Numbered from the stretch's first letter, positions 6,760 to 14,206 are shown. The stretch: 18,187 nt of DNA from Microbacteriaceae bacterium (GCA_009925875.1 RFQD01000004.1:1-18187), one strand, 5' to 3'. Made by a program: numbers and translations. The notes: generated from the letters alone by a model not told the origin.

Positions 6760-7476
6760 ATGGCTTCACTTACACAGGGCGATTCAATGCTTGCAATTGC
6801 AACCGTCGCCATGTTCATTCTGGGTTTCGTCGGCATGGCCGCCGGTACCCTTTACTTCCTGCAGGAAAAATCTGAACTGAAGGCGGCGCACCGTAGCGTC
6901 GCAATCTACGCGTCGATCATCACGTTTGTCGCAACGATTATGTACTTCATGATGATGAACCTTGCAACGAGTGGTTCGGTAGACCAGACGATGCCCTTGC
7001 GGTACATCGACTGGATCATCACGACCCCGCTTCTGCTTCTCGAGTTCGGCGTTGTTGCCTCGCTCGCGGGCTCCGTCAAGAAGGGCCTCATCGCTCGTCT
7101 GATGGTTGCGGACGTCATCATGATCGTCACCGGCTTCCTCGGCGAAATCGCTTCGCCCGGACAGCTGATGACCTACGTGTGGTTCATCATCTCGGTGCTT
7201 GCCTGGATCTGGATCATCGTTGAGGTCTTCGGTCTCAAGGCTTCGGGTAAGGGATATGCCGTTCAGGCCGTCAACACGATGAAGTGGTTTGTCATCATCG
7301 GTTGGTCGATTTACCCTCTGGGTACCGCCATTCAGCAGTTCATGTCCATCGGCGCTGCCGATGACAAGTCGGTCATGACGGCAGGTCTCATCGCCGCCAT
7401 CATCTACATCATTGCTGACCTCACGAACAAGGTTGTCTTCGGCATCGTCGCTGTGCGCGCTGCCAAAAACAGCTAG
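6760..7476 (+). CDS. Microbial rhodopsin, DTE-type light-driven proton pump
   Basis: 238 aa with seven membrane helices. The retinal Lys is K224 in DLTNKVVFG, with counter-ion D220. Helix C reads RYIDWIITTPLLLLEF: R81, proton acceptor D84, T88 and donor E95 (proteorhodopsin D97/T101/E108). L92 is at the colour-tuning position where Leu gives green absorption in proteorhodopsins. Helix F has GWSIYPLG, the retinal pocket W182-Y185-P186. The most likely function is outward proton pumping. Helix B contains no His equivalent to proteorhodopsin H75; the aligned residue is aromatic. The position matching bacteriorhodopsin W138 is F142, so an open carotenoid fenestration is unlikely. ATG 6760 was chosen because GGAAAGG (6742-6748) lies upstream; an in-frame GTG at 6727 adds an unconvincing extension. 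About 26 of 32 Ile codons are ATC, suggesting high expression. No retinal synthesis gene is in the window. Confidence 0.93.
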   Translation: MASLTQGDSMLAIATVAMFILGFVGMAAGTLYFLQEKSELKAAHRSVAIYASIITFVATIMYFMMMNLATSGSVDQTMPLRYIDWIITTPLLLLEFGVVASLAGSVKKGLIARLMVADVIMIVTGFLGEIASPGQLMTYVWFIISVLAWIWIIVEVFGLKASGKGYAVQAVNTMKWFVIIGWSIYPLGTAIQQFMSIGAADDKSVMTAGLIAAIIYIIADLTNKVVFGIVAVRAAKNS

Positions 7477-7521
7477 ATAAACGCGTTCGATTCCATCGCG
7501 ATTCTCGCGAAGAAATCGAGG

Positions 7522-7551
7522 GGGCCGCAGGCATCGTGCCTGCGGCCCTTT
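7522..7551 (+). terminator. Rho-independent terminator after the rhodopsin gene
   Basis: A perfect 12-bp stem, GGGCCGCAGGCA (7522-7533) with TGCCTGCGGCCC (7537-7548), has a TCG loop and is followed by a short T run (7549-7551). It lies 45 nt after the rhodopsin stop and separates that gene from the next. Confidence 0.85.
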
Positions 7552-7657
7552 GCGTTTGCGTGCCGACGCCATCGGTGGTTCCGAGACGCGCGTTCCCGCG
7601 CGGTGCCACAGAGCTGCTCGCGTAGTCAACTGGGGTACTCTTGCGGGCGGAGACGAA

Positions 7658-9103
7658 ATGAAAAAACTCATTATCTGGATCGCGTCACTCGTTGCGGTGA
7701 TGCTCGTGGTGATTGGTCATTTCGTCGTCTTCGGTGTCACCGATACGGGATACGAAAAATGGCTTCGATCGCAGGTCGCGTCAACGGTTAGAGGTTTGTC
7801 GACGCTTGACAGCAATGACTTCCAGTACCCCGTCGTCGTCGATCAGTCTTACCTGATTGAGGATTCGCTCATTGCGATGTCCGACAAACTGGTCTACCAC
7901 GAGGGTGAAGTCGTCTCCGTGCTGACTCTCTCCCGTGACGCCGGCACGATGACGGTCTCGACGGTCGATCCGAGTGCACGCACGATTGTCGGACATGGGG
8001 AGTTTCCTGCAAACAAGACGGGCGCCTATACGACCGTCCGCAGTCTCACCGGATTTAATCGAGGGGACTTCTTCGCGCAACCCATTGAGGTTCCCGACGG
8101 CTACACGGGATGGCTGCAAATTGAGGTGAAAGCCGGCGCGGATGTGCGAAACATTCCCGTGTTCATCCAGTCATCGCATCTCACCGCCGACACGCTCTTT
8201 ATCGACGGGACGAACACGCTCAAGGCATACATCTCGGGTAACGGGCTTCGAAACAATTACGCTAACCCGCTGAATCTGGCCGGCGATTTCAGTCGCCCTG
8301 TGGCGTATCCGATGGACTATTTCCTGATTTCTCCCACCAGTCCGGAGTTCACGAACACCGTGACAACCGCTGCGGGAGACATTGATTCCGCGCTGTTCAG
8401 TTGCACCGAGCACCTCATCAACGCAAACTTCGCTTTGAAGTCGGCACTCAGTGCGCATCGGGTGAGTTTTGACAACGCGACCGACGACTATCTGGCGGAG
8501 AATCCCGTGCCGTCACATTACAAGCTGTTGGTGTTTGGTGCGCACGACGAGTATTGGTCGGACGCCATGTTTGATCACGTCACGCAATTTGTTGATCGTG
8601 GCGGGAGCGTGCTTTTTCTCGGCGGCAATAACGCGTGGCGATTTGTTGAATCAACCTCGGATGGCTACCAACTATTTTGGGGCAACGGGGCGCAGTCTGC
8701 GAAACAACAAGAATTTATTGACCAGATTCTTGGCACCTACTGGGATATGCGCGGCTACAACACATTCGCAAGCATGACAACGCAGAACGCCGCGCCTGAA
8801 TTCTCCTCCGACGTGACGGCGGGTACGACTTTCGGCGACAAACTTCTCGTCCCTCAATGCTCATCACGCGCCCCGGGTATCAGTGGATATGAGACGGATA
8901 AACTGCGCGACACGGCGTCGAAAAGTTTCAGCATTCTCGCCAAGGGAAACAATCCGTGGTTTGGAGGTGCCGAGGTGGTCACGCGTCAAACCGATGCAGG
9001 TGGGACCATCGTGAATTTTTCGAGCACAGGAAGTTGGCAAGGTGTGAATGATGCGACGGTCAACCATATTCTGGACGCGTTTCTGAACAAGGCGTTGCAC
9101 TAA
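7658..9103 (+). CDS. Membrane-anchored N,N-dimethylformamidase beta-subunit-like protein
   Basis: 481 aa. An N-terminal hydrophobic helix (about residues 4-27) follows MKK, so the rest is probably extracytoplasmic and tethered. The second half resembles the C-terminal domain of the N,N-dimethylformamidase large subunit: YKLLVFGAHDEYWSDAMFDH (288-307), FVDRGGSVLFLGGNNAWRF (311-329), GISGYETDKL (407-416) and FSSTGSWQGVND (454-465). The known enzyme is a cytoplasmic iron amidohydrolase; this exported relative need not share its reaction, and I could not map iron ligands with confidence. Residues 60-170 look beta-rich. The start is ATG 7658 with GGAG 5 nt upstream. It is followed after 2 nt by an acyltransferase-3, so the pair is likely co-translated and may modify an envelope polymer. 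Substrate unknown. Confidence 0.65.
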   Translation: MKKLIIWIASLVAVMLVVIGHFVVFGVTDTGYEKWLRSQVASTVRGLSTLDSNDFQYPVVVDQSYLIEDSLIAMSDKLVYHEGEVVSVLTLSRDAGTMTVSTVDPSARTIVGHGEFPANKTGAYTTVRSLTGFNRGDFFAQPIEVPDGYTGWLQIEVKAGADVRNIPVFIQSSHLTADTLFIDGTNTLKAYISGNGLRNNYANPLNLAGDFSRPVAYPMDYFLISPTSPEFTNTVTTAAGDIDSALFSCTEHLINANFALKSALSAHRVSFDNATDDYLAENPVPSHYKLLVFGAHDEYWSDAMFDHVTQFVDRGGSVLFLGGNNAWRFVESTSDGYQLFWGNGAQSAKQQEFIDQILGTYWDMRGYNTFASMTTQNAAPEFSSDVTAGTTFGDKLLVPQCSSRAPGISGYETDKLRDTASKSFSILAKGNNPWFGGAEVVTRQTDAGGTIVNFSSTGSWQGVNDATVNHILDAFLNKALH

Positions 9104-9105
9104 TC

Positions 9106-10200
9106 GTGGCACCCGTGAAGACGCGGCTGCGCTCACTAGACGGACTCCGAGGAATTGCGGCCGTTGTCGTTGTGCTGCAACACTGCGTTCTCCTCTTGCC
9201 TCAGGTGTCGTGGGCGTACTTTGGTGGACGCACCGACGATGGTTGGCCGGCGTGGATCACCTACAGTCCGCTCCACCTTTTCTGGATGGGCACGGAAGCC
9301 GTCTACGTCTTTTTCGTCATTTCCGGCATTGTGCTCACTCGTCTGGCCATGGGAACAAACTTCACGTGGGGACGGTACTACCCGAGTCGCCTCATCCGGC
9401 TCTATGGTCCGACAATACTTTCCGTGCTTCTGGGGTCGCTCATTATCTTCTTCACCGTGGACAAAACTGTTTTGACCACACGATGGCTGGAAAGTCGCCA
9501 CGGTTTTTATTCACTGACGGATTACCTCAAAGATTTCACCCTCATCTTGGGCGACTCGGGGCGAATTGGTCCGCTGTGGTCGCTGCAATACGAAGTGCTC
9601 TTCTCGCTCCTCCTGCCGCTCTATCTGCTGTTAAGAAAAGTACGGCCGTGGATTGGGCTGGTCATCATTAGCACGTTGATTGTCGTCGGGGCATTGATTG
9701 CCTTTGAACCGCTCTACTACCTCCCGTTCTTTGGCTTGGGTGTCATGATGGCCCAGAACTGGGATGTGCTCGTCGCACGCGCGACGAAATTGCTTGAAAC
9801 TCGAGCGTGGGTGGGCTGGTGCTCATTCGTCGCCGCTCTTTTTCTGATTATGAGTCACTGGTTAGTTGCGGCGTGGGTGGACAGCTTTCTCGTTCGCGCG
9901 ATCACCTTGCCGTTCATCCTTCTGGGTGTGTGCGTGCTCGTGCTTCTGGCCGAGACGTTCTCCCCACTGATCCGTTTTTTCTCCTCGCGGGTCGTCGCCT
10001 GGTTGGGCTTGATTTCGTTCAGCCTGTACCTGGTTCACGAGCCCATTATCATCGGGGCAGCATTCTTGACCCGCGGCGCCGTGTGGGCGGTCATCACCGC
10101 CGTCGTGCTGAGCTTTGTTGTGGCGCAACTCTTCTACATGTTTTTGGAGCGACCCATCCACAAGTTTTCGCAGAAGCTGCGACGCGGTAAATCGACCTGA
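9106..10200 (+). CDS. Acyltransferase family 3 membrane protein, second copy
   Basis: 364 aa polytopic protein. It opens with LRSLDGLRGIAAVVVVLQHC (residues 8-27, catalytic His candidate H26), and continues with AVYVFFVISGIVLTRL, IGPLWSLQYEVLFSLLLP and ISFSLYLVHEPII. These are the acyltransferase-3 landmarks, as in the gene at 2247-3383, but the two proteins are clearly divergent paralogues. It probably acylates a cell-surface glycan or lipid. The start is GTG 9106, two bases after the stop of the dimethylformamidase-like gene, suggesting coupled expression and a shared pathway. It ends 7 nt before the convergent amine oxidase gene, and no terminator hairpin lies in that gap. Confidence 0.88.
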   Translation: MAPVKTRLRSLDGLRGIAAVVVVLQHCVLLLPQVSWAYFGGRTDDGWPAWITYSPLHLFWMGTEAVYVFFVISGIVLTRLAMGTNFTWGRYYPSRLIRLYGPTILSVLLGSLIIFFTVDKTVLTTRWLESRHGFYSLTDYLKDFTLILGDSGRIGPLWSLQYEVLFSLLLPLYLLLRKVRPWIGLVIISTLIVVGALIAFEPLYYLPFFGLGVMMAQNWDVLVARATKLLETRAWVGWCSFVAALFLIMSHWLVAAWVDSFLVRAITLPFILLGVCVLVLLAETFSPLIRFFSSRVVAWLGLISFSLYLVHEPIIIGAAFLTRGAVWAVITAVVLSFVVAQLFYMFLERPIHKFSQKLRRGKST

Positions 10201-10207
10201 GAAAAGC

Positions 10208-11548
10208 TCACCGTTTCATCGATTGAACGGCCCTCATCGCGCTCGCGATGAGTTCCTCATCCGTTTTTTTCGAGAATTCGCGGGCAACGCGTCCCGCGCT
10301 GAAACCGAGTAAAACCGGCTTTCCAAAAAACTTGACGCCATTGACCCAGAAAGCCCAGTTGCCCGGGTGTTCCGGGTCAATCCAATTAATCACGTCGGCA
10401 TCTTCATCCCAGAAGACCTCGTCGAATTCCAGCCACAGTTTGTCGAGCAGCCCGCTCTGGAGGGCATCGAGCGCCTGCGTTTTTGTCTCATCGAGGGGCG
10501 GCGAGAATGTGACCGATCCCGCGTGCAGGACCCCGACGGGCAGTGTCACGATGGCGTGGTCGGCTCGAAGTTCCTGACCGTCGTCGGAGGTCACGACGAC
10601 GCCGGTCTCGTCATAGGCAATGTTCGAGACAATCCAGCGCAACCGAATATCAAGCCCCTGTGCAACGTGGTCGACTATTTGTGAGTAACCGGGATTGAGG
10701 AGCGCGTCACCTCCGCGCAACTCGCTGCCTTCGTCGGGTGCGGCCATCGATAGCTCGGTTGGGTCGGCACCGAACTCGCCACTGACGTTCACGGCAATCA
10801 CCCACTGCTGGTCGACGGTCAACTCGTCGGGAAGCGCGTCGGAGAGCGGGCGACCCTCGGCGTCGTCGGCAGAGGCAGCTTCTTCGAGCACCGTGTCGAG
10901 GAAGGCTTCGGCCGACGGGCTCCCGCCAACCTGGTTGTCATAGTCGAAGGGAAGGATCTCGACTCCGGCTGATGCGGCGAGCTCCACCATGGGGTTACCC
11001 TCCACGCCGTGGATCCATGAGGGCCCAAGATCCGCGGGTATCCCGTTGAGCGAGACCGTGTGCGCGCGTCCGCCCGCGCGGTCTCGCGCATCCACAACGA
11101 TGACCTCACGGCCGGAGCGCGTCAGATCTCGGGCGGCGGCGAGTCCGGCAAAACCGGCGCCAATCACGATGACAGTGCCGGCAGTTTCCATGATTTCTGC
11201 TGCCGCGCGCTGGCCCGACTCCCATGCACCGTGCGTCGTTGCCGGGGCCGTGGGCGAGGTTGCCTCGCCGGCGAAATGCAGACGATCGATTGGTTCGGCG
11301 AGCATGTCTCGAGCATCCGTTCCGACGTTGCTCGGCGCCAGATACGAATACGACCCATTGGCGAACGGATCCGTCGACCACGACGTGCGAAGAAAACTCG
11401 TGGGGTACAGGTCGGTCCCCACTCCGGGCGAATCGGTCGACGAGAGGTTTGCCGAGGTCGCACGCCCGTCGGCGGCGCACGCGGCGAGGGCAAAAGTGAG
11501 TCCGGTTGAAATACCGCTCGCGATGACAGCTCGCCTGCTGATTTCCAT
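10208..11548 (-). CDS. Tat-exported flavin amine oxidase, apparently circularly permuted
   Basis: 446 aa. The N-terminus is a Tat lipoprotein signal: SRRAVIASG (4-12), hydrophobic stretch, LAAC with C24 as the lipidated Cys. Flavin amine oxidases oxidise primary or secondary amines to imine plus H2O2. The parts here are in an unusual order. Residues 51-120 carry what is normally the C-terminal FAD block: SWSTDPFANGSYSYL (57-71), RLHFAGEATS (89-98) and TTHGAWESGQRAAAEI (104-119). Only then comes the Rossmann FAD motif VIVIGAGFAGLAAARDL (126-142), with D153 and GGR (159-161) and the substrate domain. K370 in DKLWLEFDEVFW matches the conserved catalytic Lys. The protein ends at FSAGRVAREF...AVQSMKR, where family members usually continue into the block found here at the N-terminus. 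The frame is continuous. The start is ATG 11548 with a -10-like TATCCT 6 nt upstream and no Shine-Dalgarno. The substrate is unknown; a polyamine or other small amine is plausible. Confidence 0.88.
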   Translation of the reverse strand: MEISRRAVIASGISTGLTFALAACAADGRATSANLSSTDSPGVGTDLYPTSFLRTSWSTDPFANGSYSYLAPSNVGTDARDMLAEPIDRLHFAGEATSPTAPATTHGAWESGQRAAAEIMETAGTVIVIGAGFAGLAAARDLTRSGREVIVVDARDRAGGRAHTVSLNGIPADLGPSWIHGVEGNPMVELAASAGVEILPFDYDNQVGGSPSAEAFLDTVLEEAASADDAEGRPLSDALPDELTVDQQWVIAVNVSGEFGADPTELSMAAPDEGSELRGGDALLNPGYSQIVDHVAQGLDIRLRWIVSNIAYDETGVVVTSDDGQELRADHAIVTLPVGVLHAGSVTFSPPLDETKTQALDALQSGLLDKLWLEFDEVFWDEDADVINWIDPEHPGNWAFWVNGVKFFGKPVLLGFSAGRVAREFSKKTDEELIASAMRAVQSMKR

Positions 11549-11560
11549 ATCATGAGGATA
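11523..11560. promoter_or_regulatory. Overlapping divergent promoters of amine oxidase and hydrolase
   Basis: Minus strand: TATCCT (11560-11555) ends 6 nt before the amine oxidase ATG, fitting a leaderless transcript. Plus strand: ATGACA (11523-11528) and TATCAT (11548-11553), spaced by 19 nt, could serve the hydrolase and would overlap the amine oxidase start codon. Only 34 nt separate the two start codons, so the promoters would compete. Confidence 0.35.
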
Positions 11561-11582
11561 CGTGCACGGAAAGGTCTCACCG

Positions 11583-13115
11583 ATGAGGGAATCCCAGACA
11601 ACGACGCGAGTTGGCAAACTTATCCTGACCAGCTTGTCTTTTCTGCTTGTGTCGACGCTGAGCGCATGTTCGATGTCGTCGTCTACGGAAGACGCATCCG
11701 ATGGCGGTGCGAGCGATCCGTCCTTGGAGCGCTTCTACGGGCAGTCAGTTGACTGGCGCGAGTGTGGCGAGAGTCTCACGTGCGCCTCGATTACGGCCCC
11801 CGTGGATTGGGCCGACCCCCAAGGTGAAACCATTTCCCTGTCGATGATTCGGCATGCCGCGTCGTCGGGTCAGAGCGTGGGTGCGGTTTTCGTGAATCCG
11901 GGTGGTCCTGGGCAGAGTGGTGTCGACCTCGTGCGCAATGACTTTTCCAACGCGGTCGATGCCGATTTAGCGCAGTCGCTCGACGTGATCGGCTTCGATC
12001 CGCGGGGCGTGGGTGAATCACATCCCGTGCGGTGCACAGGTGATGCGAGTGAACTCGACGCCTTTCTGTATGACATTGTGCCCGGCGTGCGTGGAAGTGA
12101 ATCGTGGCTGGATGCAAAGAAGGAGATTGCCCAGCGGTTTGTTGACGGTTGCCAGAAATACACCGGCCCTTTGCTCGCGCATCTTGATACCCGCAGCGTT
12201 GCCAAAGACTTGGACTTGATGCGCGCACTCGTGGGTGAGTCGCACCTGAACTATCTGGGCTATTCCTATGGCACGTTCATCGGTGAGGTGTACGCGCAAG
12301 AATTTCCGCAGAATGTGGGCCACCTCGTGTTGGATGGAGCCGTTGACGCGGCCGCAGCGGGACCGGAGAGTGGCGATCAGGCCGCCGGCTTTGAAATGGC
12401 TCTGGGTAACTGGATTTCGTGGTGCCTCGAGCGAACGGATTGCCCACTCGATGGCACACTCGAGACCGCATCGGCGCAAATCTCCGACATGTTGAGCTCT
12501 CTCGATGCCAACCCGCTTCCGGCGAGTGACGGTCGACTGGTCGGTGGCGACACGTTTGCGTCGGGCATCACTTCGGCGCTGTATTCCCCGGACACGTGGC
12601 CCGACCTGTTGGCAATGATTGCGGGGTACCGTTCGGGCGATGTCGACCCCGCGATCGGTCTTGCCGACTGGTACAACGGTCGCAACGATGACGGGACCTA
12701 CGTGAGCAATGACACCGAATCGTTTATTGCAATTGGATGCGCGGATTCACCGCCGAGTGACGAATCAACGTGGGCCGACACGGCGGCCCTCCTGCGCGAG
12801 TCTGCTCCCGTGCTCGGTCCGTATTTTGCCTACGGCGATGTGCTCTGCTCGCTGTGGCCCTACCCTCCGGTCTTTGCAACCGCAGGTATGAAACCCACGG
12901 GTCCCGCACCAATCGTGATTATCGGAACCACGGGAGACCCGTCGACGCCCATCGCATGGGCGCAAGACGTCGTGACCCATCTCACGGACGGCCGACTCAT
13001 CACGTACACGGGCGAGGGTCACACGGGCTACGACAAGGGCAACGCGTGCGTCAACTCACTCGTCGACAACTTTTTCATCAATGATGTGGCTCCGCCGCGC
13101 GATTCGACGTGCTAG
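11583..13115 (+). CDS. Secreted lipoprotein alpha/beta hydrolase (S33 tripeptidyl aminopeptidase-like, TAP C-terminal domain)
   Basis: 510 aa. A signal peptide with lipobox LSAC (C29) anchors it outside the membrane. The alpha/beta-hydrolase fold shows an oxyanion loop NPGGPGQSG (105-113), DPRGVGES (139-146), the nucleophile elbow GYSYG with S228, the acid D452 in GTTGDPSTP and the base H480 in GEGHTGY. The end (about 420-510) matches the TAP-like C-terminal domain of Streptomyces tripeptidyl aminopeptidases (SlpD/E type). The role is probably trimming of peptides or hydrolysis of another ester/amide outside the cell. Many Cys residues (C61, C67, C151, C190, C281, C287, C386, C422, C489, C510) fit disulfide-stabilised secretion. 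The start is ATG 11583, with GGAAAGG (11568-11574) 8 nt upstream. It diverges from the amine oxidase. Confidence 0.88.
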   Translation: MRESQTTTRVGKLILTSLSFLLVSTLSACSMSSSTEDASDGGASDPSLERFYGQSVDWRECGESLTCASITAPVDWADPQGETISLSMIRHAASSGQSVGAVFVNPGGPGQSGVDLVRNDFSNAVDADLAQSLDVIGFDPRGVGESHPVRCTGDASELDAFLYDIVPGVRGSESWLDAKKEIAQRFVDGCQKYTGPLLAHLDTRSVAKDLDLMRALVGESHLNYLGYSYGTFIGEVYAQEFPQNVGHLVLDGAVDAAAAGPESGDQAAGFEMALGNWISWCLERTDCPLDGTLETASAQISDMLSSLDANPLPASDGRLVGGDTFASGITSALYSPDTWPDLLAMIAGYRSGDVDPAIGLADWYNGRNDDGTYVSNDTESFIAIGCADSPPSDESTWADTAALLRESAPVLGPYFAYGDVLCSLWPYPPVFATAGMKPTGPAPIVIIGTTGDPSTPIAWAQDVVTHLTDGRLITYTGEGHTGYDKGNACVNSLVDNFFINDVAPPRDSTC

Positions 13116-13149
13116 CTCCGACGCCCTCTTCGGCTCGTGCCTCGAATGT

Positions 13150-13158
13150 TGTGGATAA
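13150..13158 (-). promoter_or_regulatory. Single perfect DnaA-box match
   Basis: The minus strand reads TTATCCACA, the DnaA-box consensus, in the 108-nt gap before the pilin genes. It stands alone, with no AT-rich element, no cluster and no dnaA/dnaN nearby, so it is not an origin. It could be a chance match or a DnaA-controlled promoter. Confidence 0.2.
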
Positions 13159-13223
13159 CTAGCGCAACGCCGGCAAGGCTCAAGCAAGACTTCTCTCCTC
13201 ACACCATTGAAAGGAGAGTGTCC

Positions 13224-13406
13224 ATGCGCGCTCACAAAATTCTTCACGCCATTCGAACCTGGTCAACGTCGGATCAGGGAGATGTGCCCGGCTGGGTTCT
13301 CATCACCCTCATGACCGCGGGCATCGTCGTCGCACTCTGGGCGGTCGCCTCACCTGCTCTCGGCCACCTATTCAACACCGCCATCACGCGCGTGGTGAGT
13401 TTCTAA
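13224..13406 (+). CDS. Small pilin-like membrane protein of the tad locus
   Basis: 60 aa. A basic, hydrophilic N-terminus of about 20 residues leads into DQGDVPGWVLITLMTAGIVV (17-36) and one membrane helix (about 23-43), followed by a short amphipathic end. Size, position just before the TadE-like genes, and the G-W-hydrophobic pattern fit a Flp-type pilin or pilin-like subunit. However, the Glu at +5 after the processing site, typical of Flp pilins (EYA), is absent: after G23 the sequence is WVLIT. The start is ATG 13224, with a strong AAGGAG (13211-13216) 7 nt upstream, among the best ribosome binding sites in the window and fitting an abundant product. The next gene begins one base after its stop. 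Confidence 0.68.
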   Translation: MRAHKILHAIRTWSTSDQGDVPGWVLITLMTAGIVVALWAVASPALGHLFNTAITRVVSF

Positions 13407-13407
13407 G

Positions 13408-13791
13408 GTGAACCTCACCGACGACCGCGGCTCCGCGACCGTCGAGTTCACGCTCGTGAGCATCCTGCTGGTGTTATTGACCCTCGGCGTGATGCAAGTT
13501 GCGCTCGTCTTGCACGTCAAAAACACGGTGGCGGATGCGGCAGCCGAAGGGGCTCGTTGGGCAGCCCTCGCCGACTCGAGTCTGCCGGCCGGCGTTGCGC
13601 GCACCGCGGAGCTCATCAACACGAGCGTCGGGCCGAGCTATTCCGGCGACGTACGCGCCCGCTTTCTGGACTGGTTGGGGCAACCGGCCGTGGAGGTCAC
13701 CGTGCGCACGACCCTGCCGGCACTCGGCTTATGGGTGCCAGCCGTGCCGTTGGAGGTGAGTGGACATGCCGCGCGCGAAGTTGTTGGTTGA
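13408..13791 (+). CDS. TadE-like minor pseudopilin
   Basis: 127 aa. DDRGSATVEFTLVSILLVLL (5-24) is the TadE-like motif: a short polar leader, a GSATVEF processing region with E13, and one membrane helix (about 14-35). It continues with NTVADAAAEGARWAA, typical of the TadE family, and an extracytoplasmic domain of about 75 residues. TadE/TadF are minor pseudopilins processed by the tad prepilin peptidase. GTG 13408 is taken as the start because it follows the previous stop (TAA at 13404-13406) after one base and overlaps a small AAGG. It overlaps the next gene by 26 nt. Confidence 0.82.
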   Translation: MNLTDDRGSATVEFTLVSILLVLLTLGVMQVALVLHVKNTVADAAAEGARWAALADSSLPAGVARTAELINTSVGPSYSGDVRARFLDWLGQPAVEVTVRTTLPALGLWVPAVPLEVSGHAAREVVG

Positions 13792-14206
13792 CGAGGGATC
13801 CGCATCCATCGAATTCATTGCGGCCGGTGTGCTTCTGCTCGTGCCGATGATGTACCTCGTGATTGCGTTGTCGACGGTGCAGACGGCGGCTCTCGCCGTG
13901 GAAGGTGCAAGTCGGCACGCGGTGCGCGTTTTCGTGCAGGCCAGTGACGAGGCGCGTGCGTTTGCTCGGGTGTCACGTGTCGTCGAATTTGCCAAGACCG
14001 ACGCAAAGATCAGCCAACCCATGACCACGCAGGTGCAGTGCTCTCCGGTGCCCGCGGATTGTTTTCGTACGGGCACTCGAGTAACGGTCAGTGTCTCGAC
14101 CCGAATTCCTCTCCCGTACGTGCCGAACCTGTTCGGGCTCGCGCACTATGCGACCATTCCGGTGTCGGCCAGTTCGACCGAAATCGTCTCGAAGTTTCAC
14201 GCATGA
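13766..14206 (+). CDS. TadE/TadF-like minor pseudopilin, second copy
   Basis: 146 aa. VDEGSASIEFIAAGVLLLVP (8-27) repeats the pseudopilin pattern with E16, followed by one membrane helix to about residue 37 and AALAVEGASRHAVRVF. The ectodomain contains two close Cys residues (VQCSPVPADCFRTG), which could form a disulfide loop as in TadF-like proteins. The start is ATG 13766 with GGAGG (13752-13756) 9 nt upstream; GTG at 13760 is too close to that site. Its stop overlaps the next start (ATGA). Confidence 0.8.
   Translation: MPRAKLLVDEGSASIEFIAAGVLLLVPMMYLVIALSTVQTAALAVEGASRHAVRVFVQASDEARAFARVSRVVEFAKTDAKISQPMTTQVQCSPVPADCFRTGTRVTVSVSTRIPLPYVPNLFGLAHYATIPVSASSTEIVSKFHA

Noticed and set aside
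6784..7671. Open frame of 295 codons on the minus strand across the rhodopsin
   Set aside because: Its translation is a charged low-complexity mirror of the rhodopsin helices, it crosses the rhodopsin terminator, and the rhodopsin on the other strand is unambiguous.
13150..13158. Replication origin
   Set aside because: One DnaA box alone, without clustered boxes, an AT-rich unwinding element or dnaA/dnaN/gyrase genes, does not support an origin.
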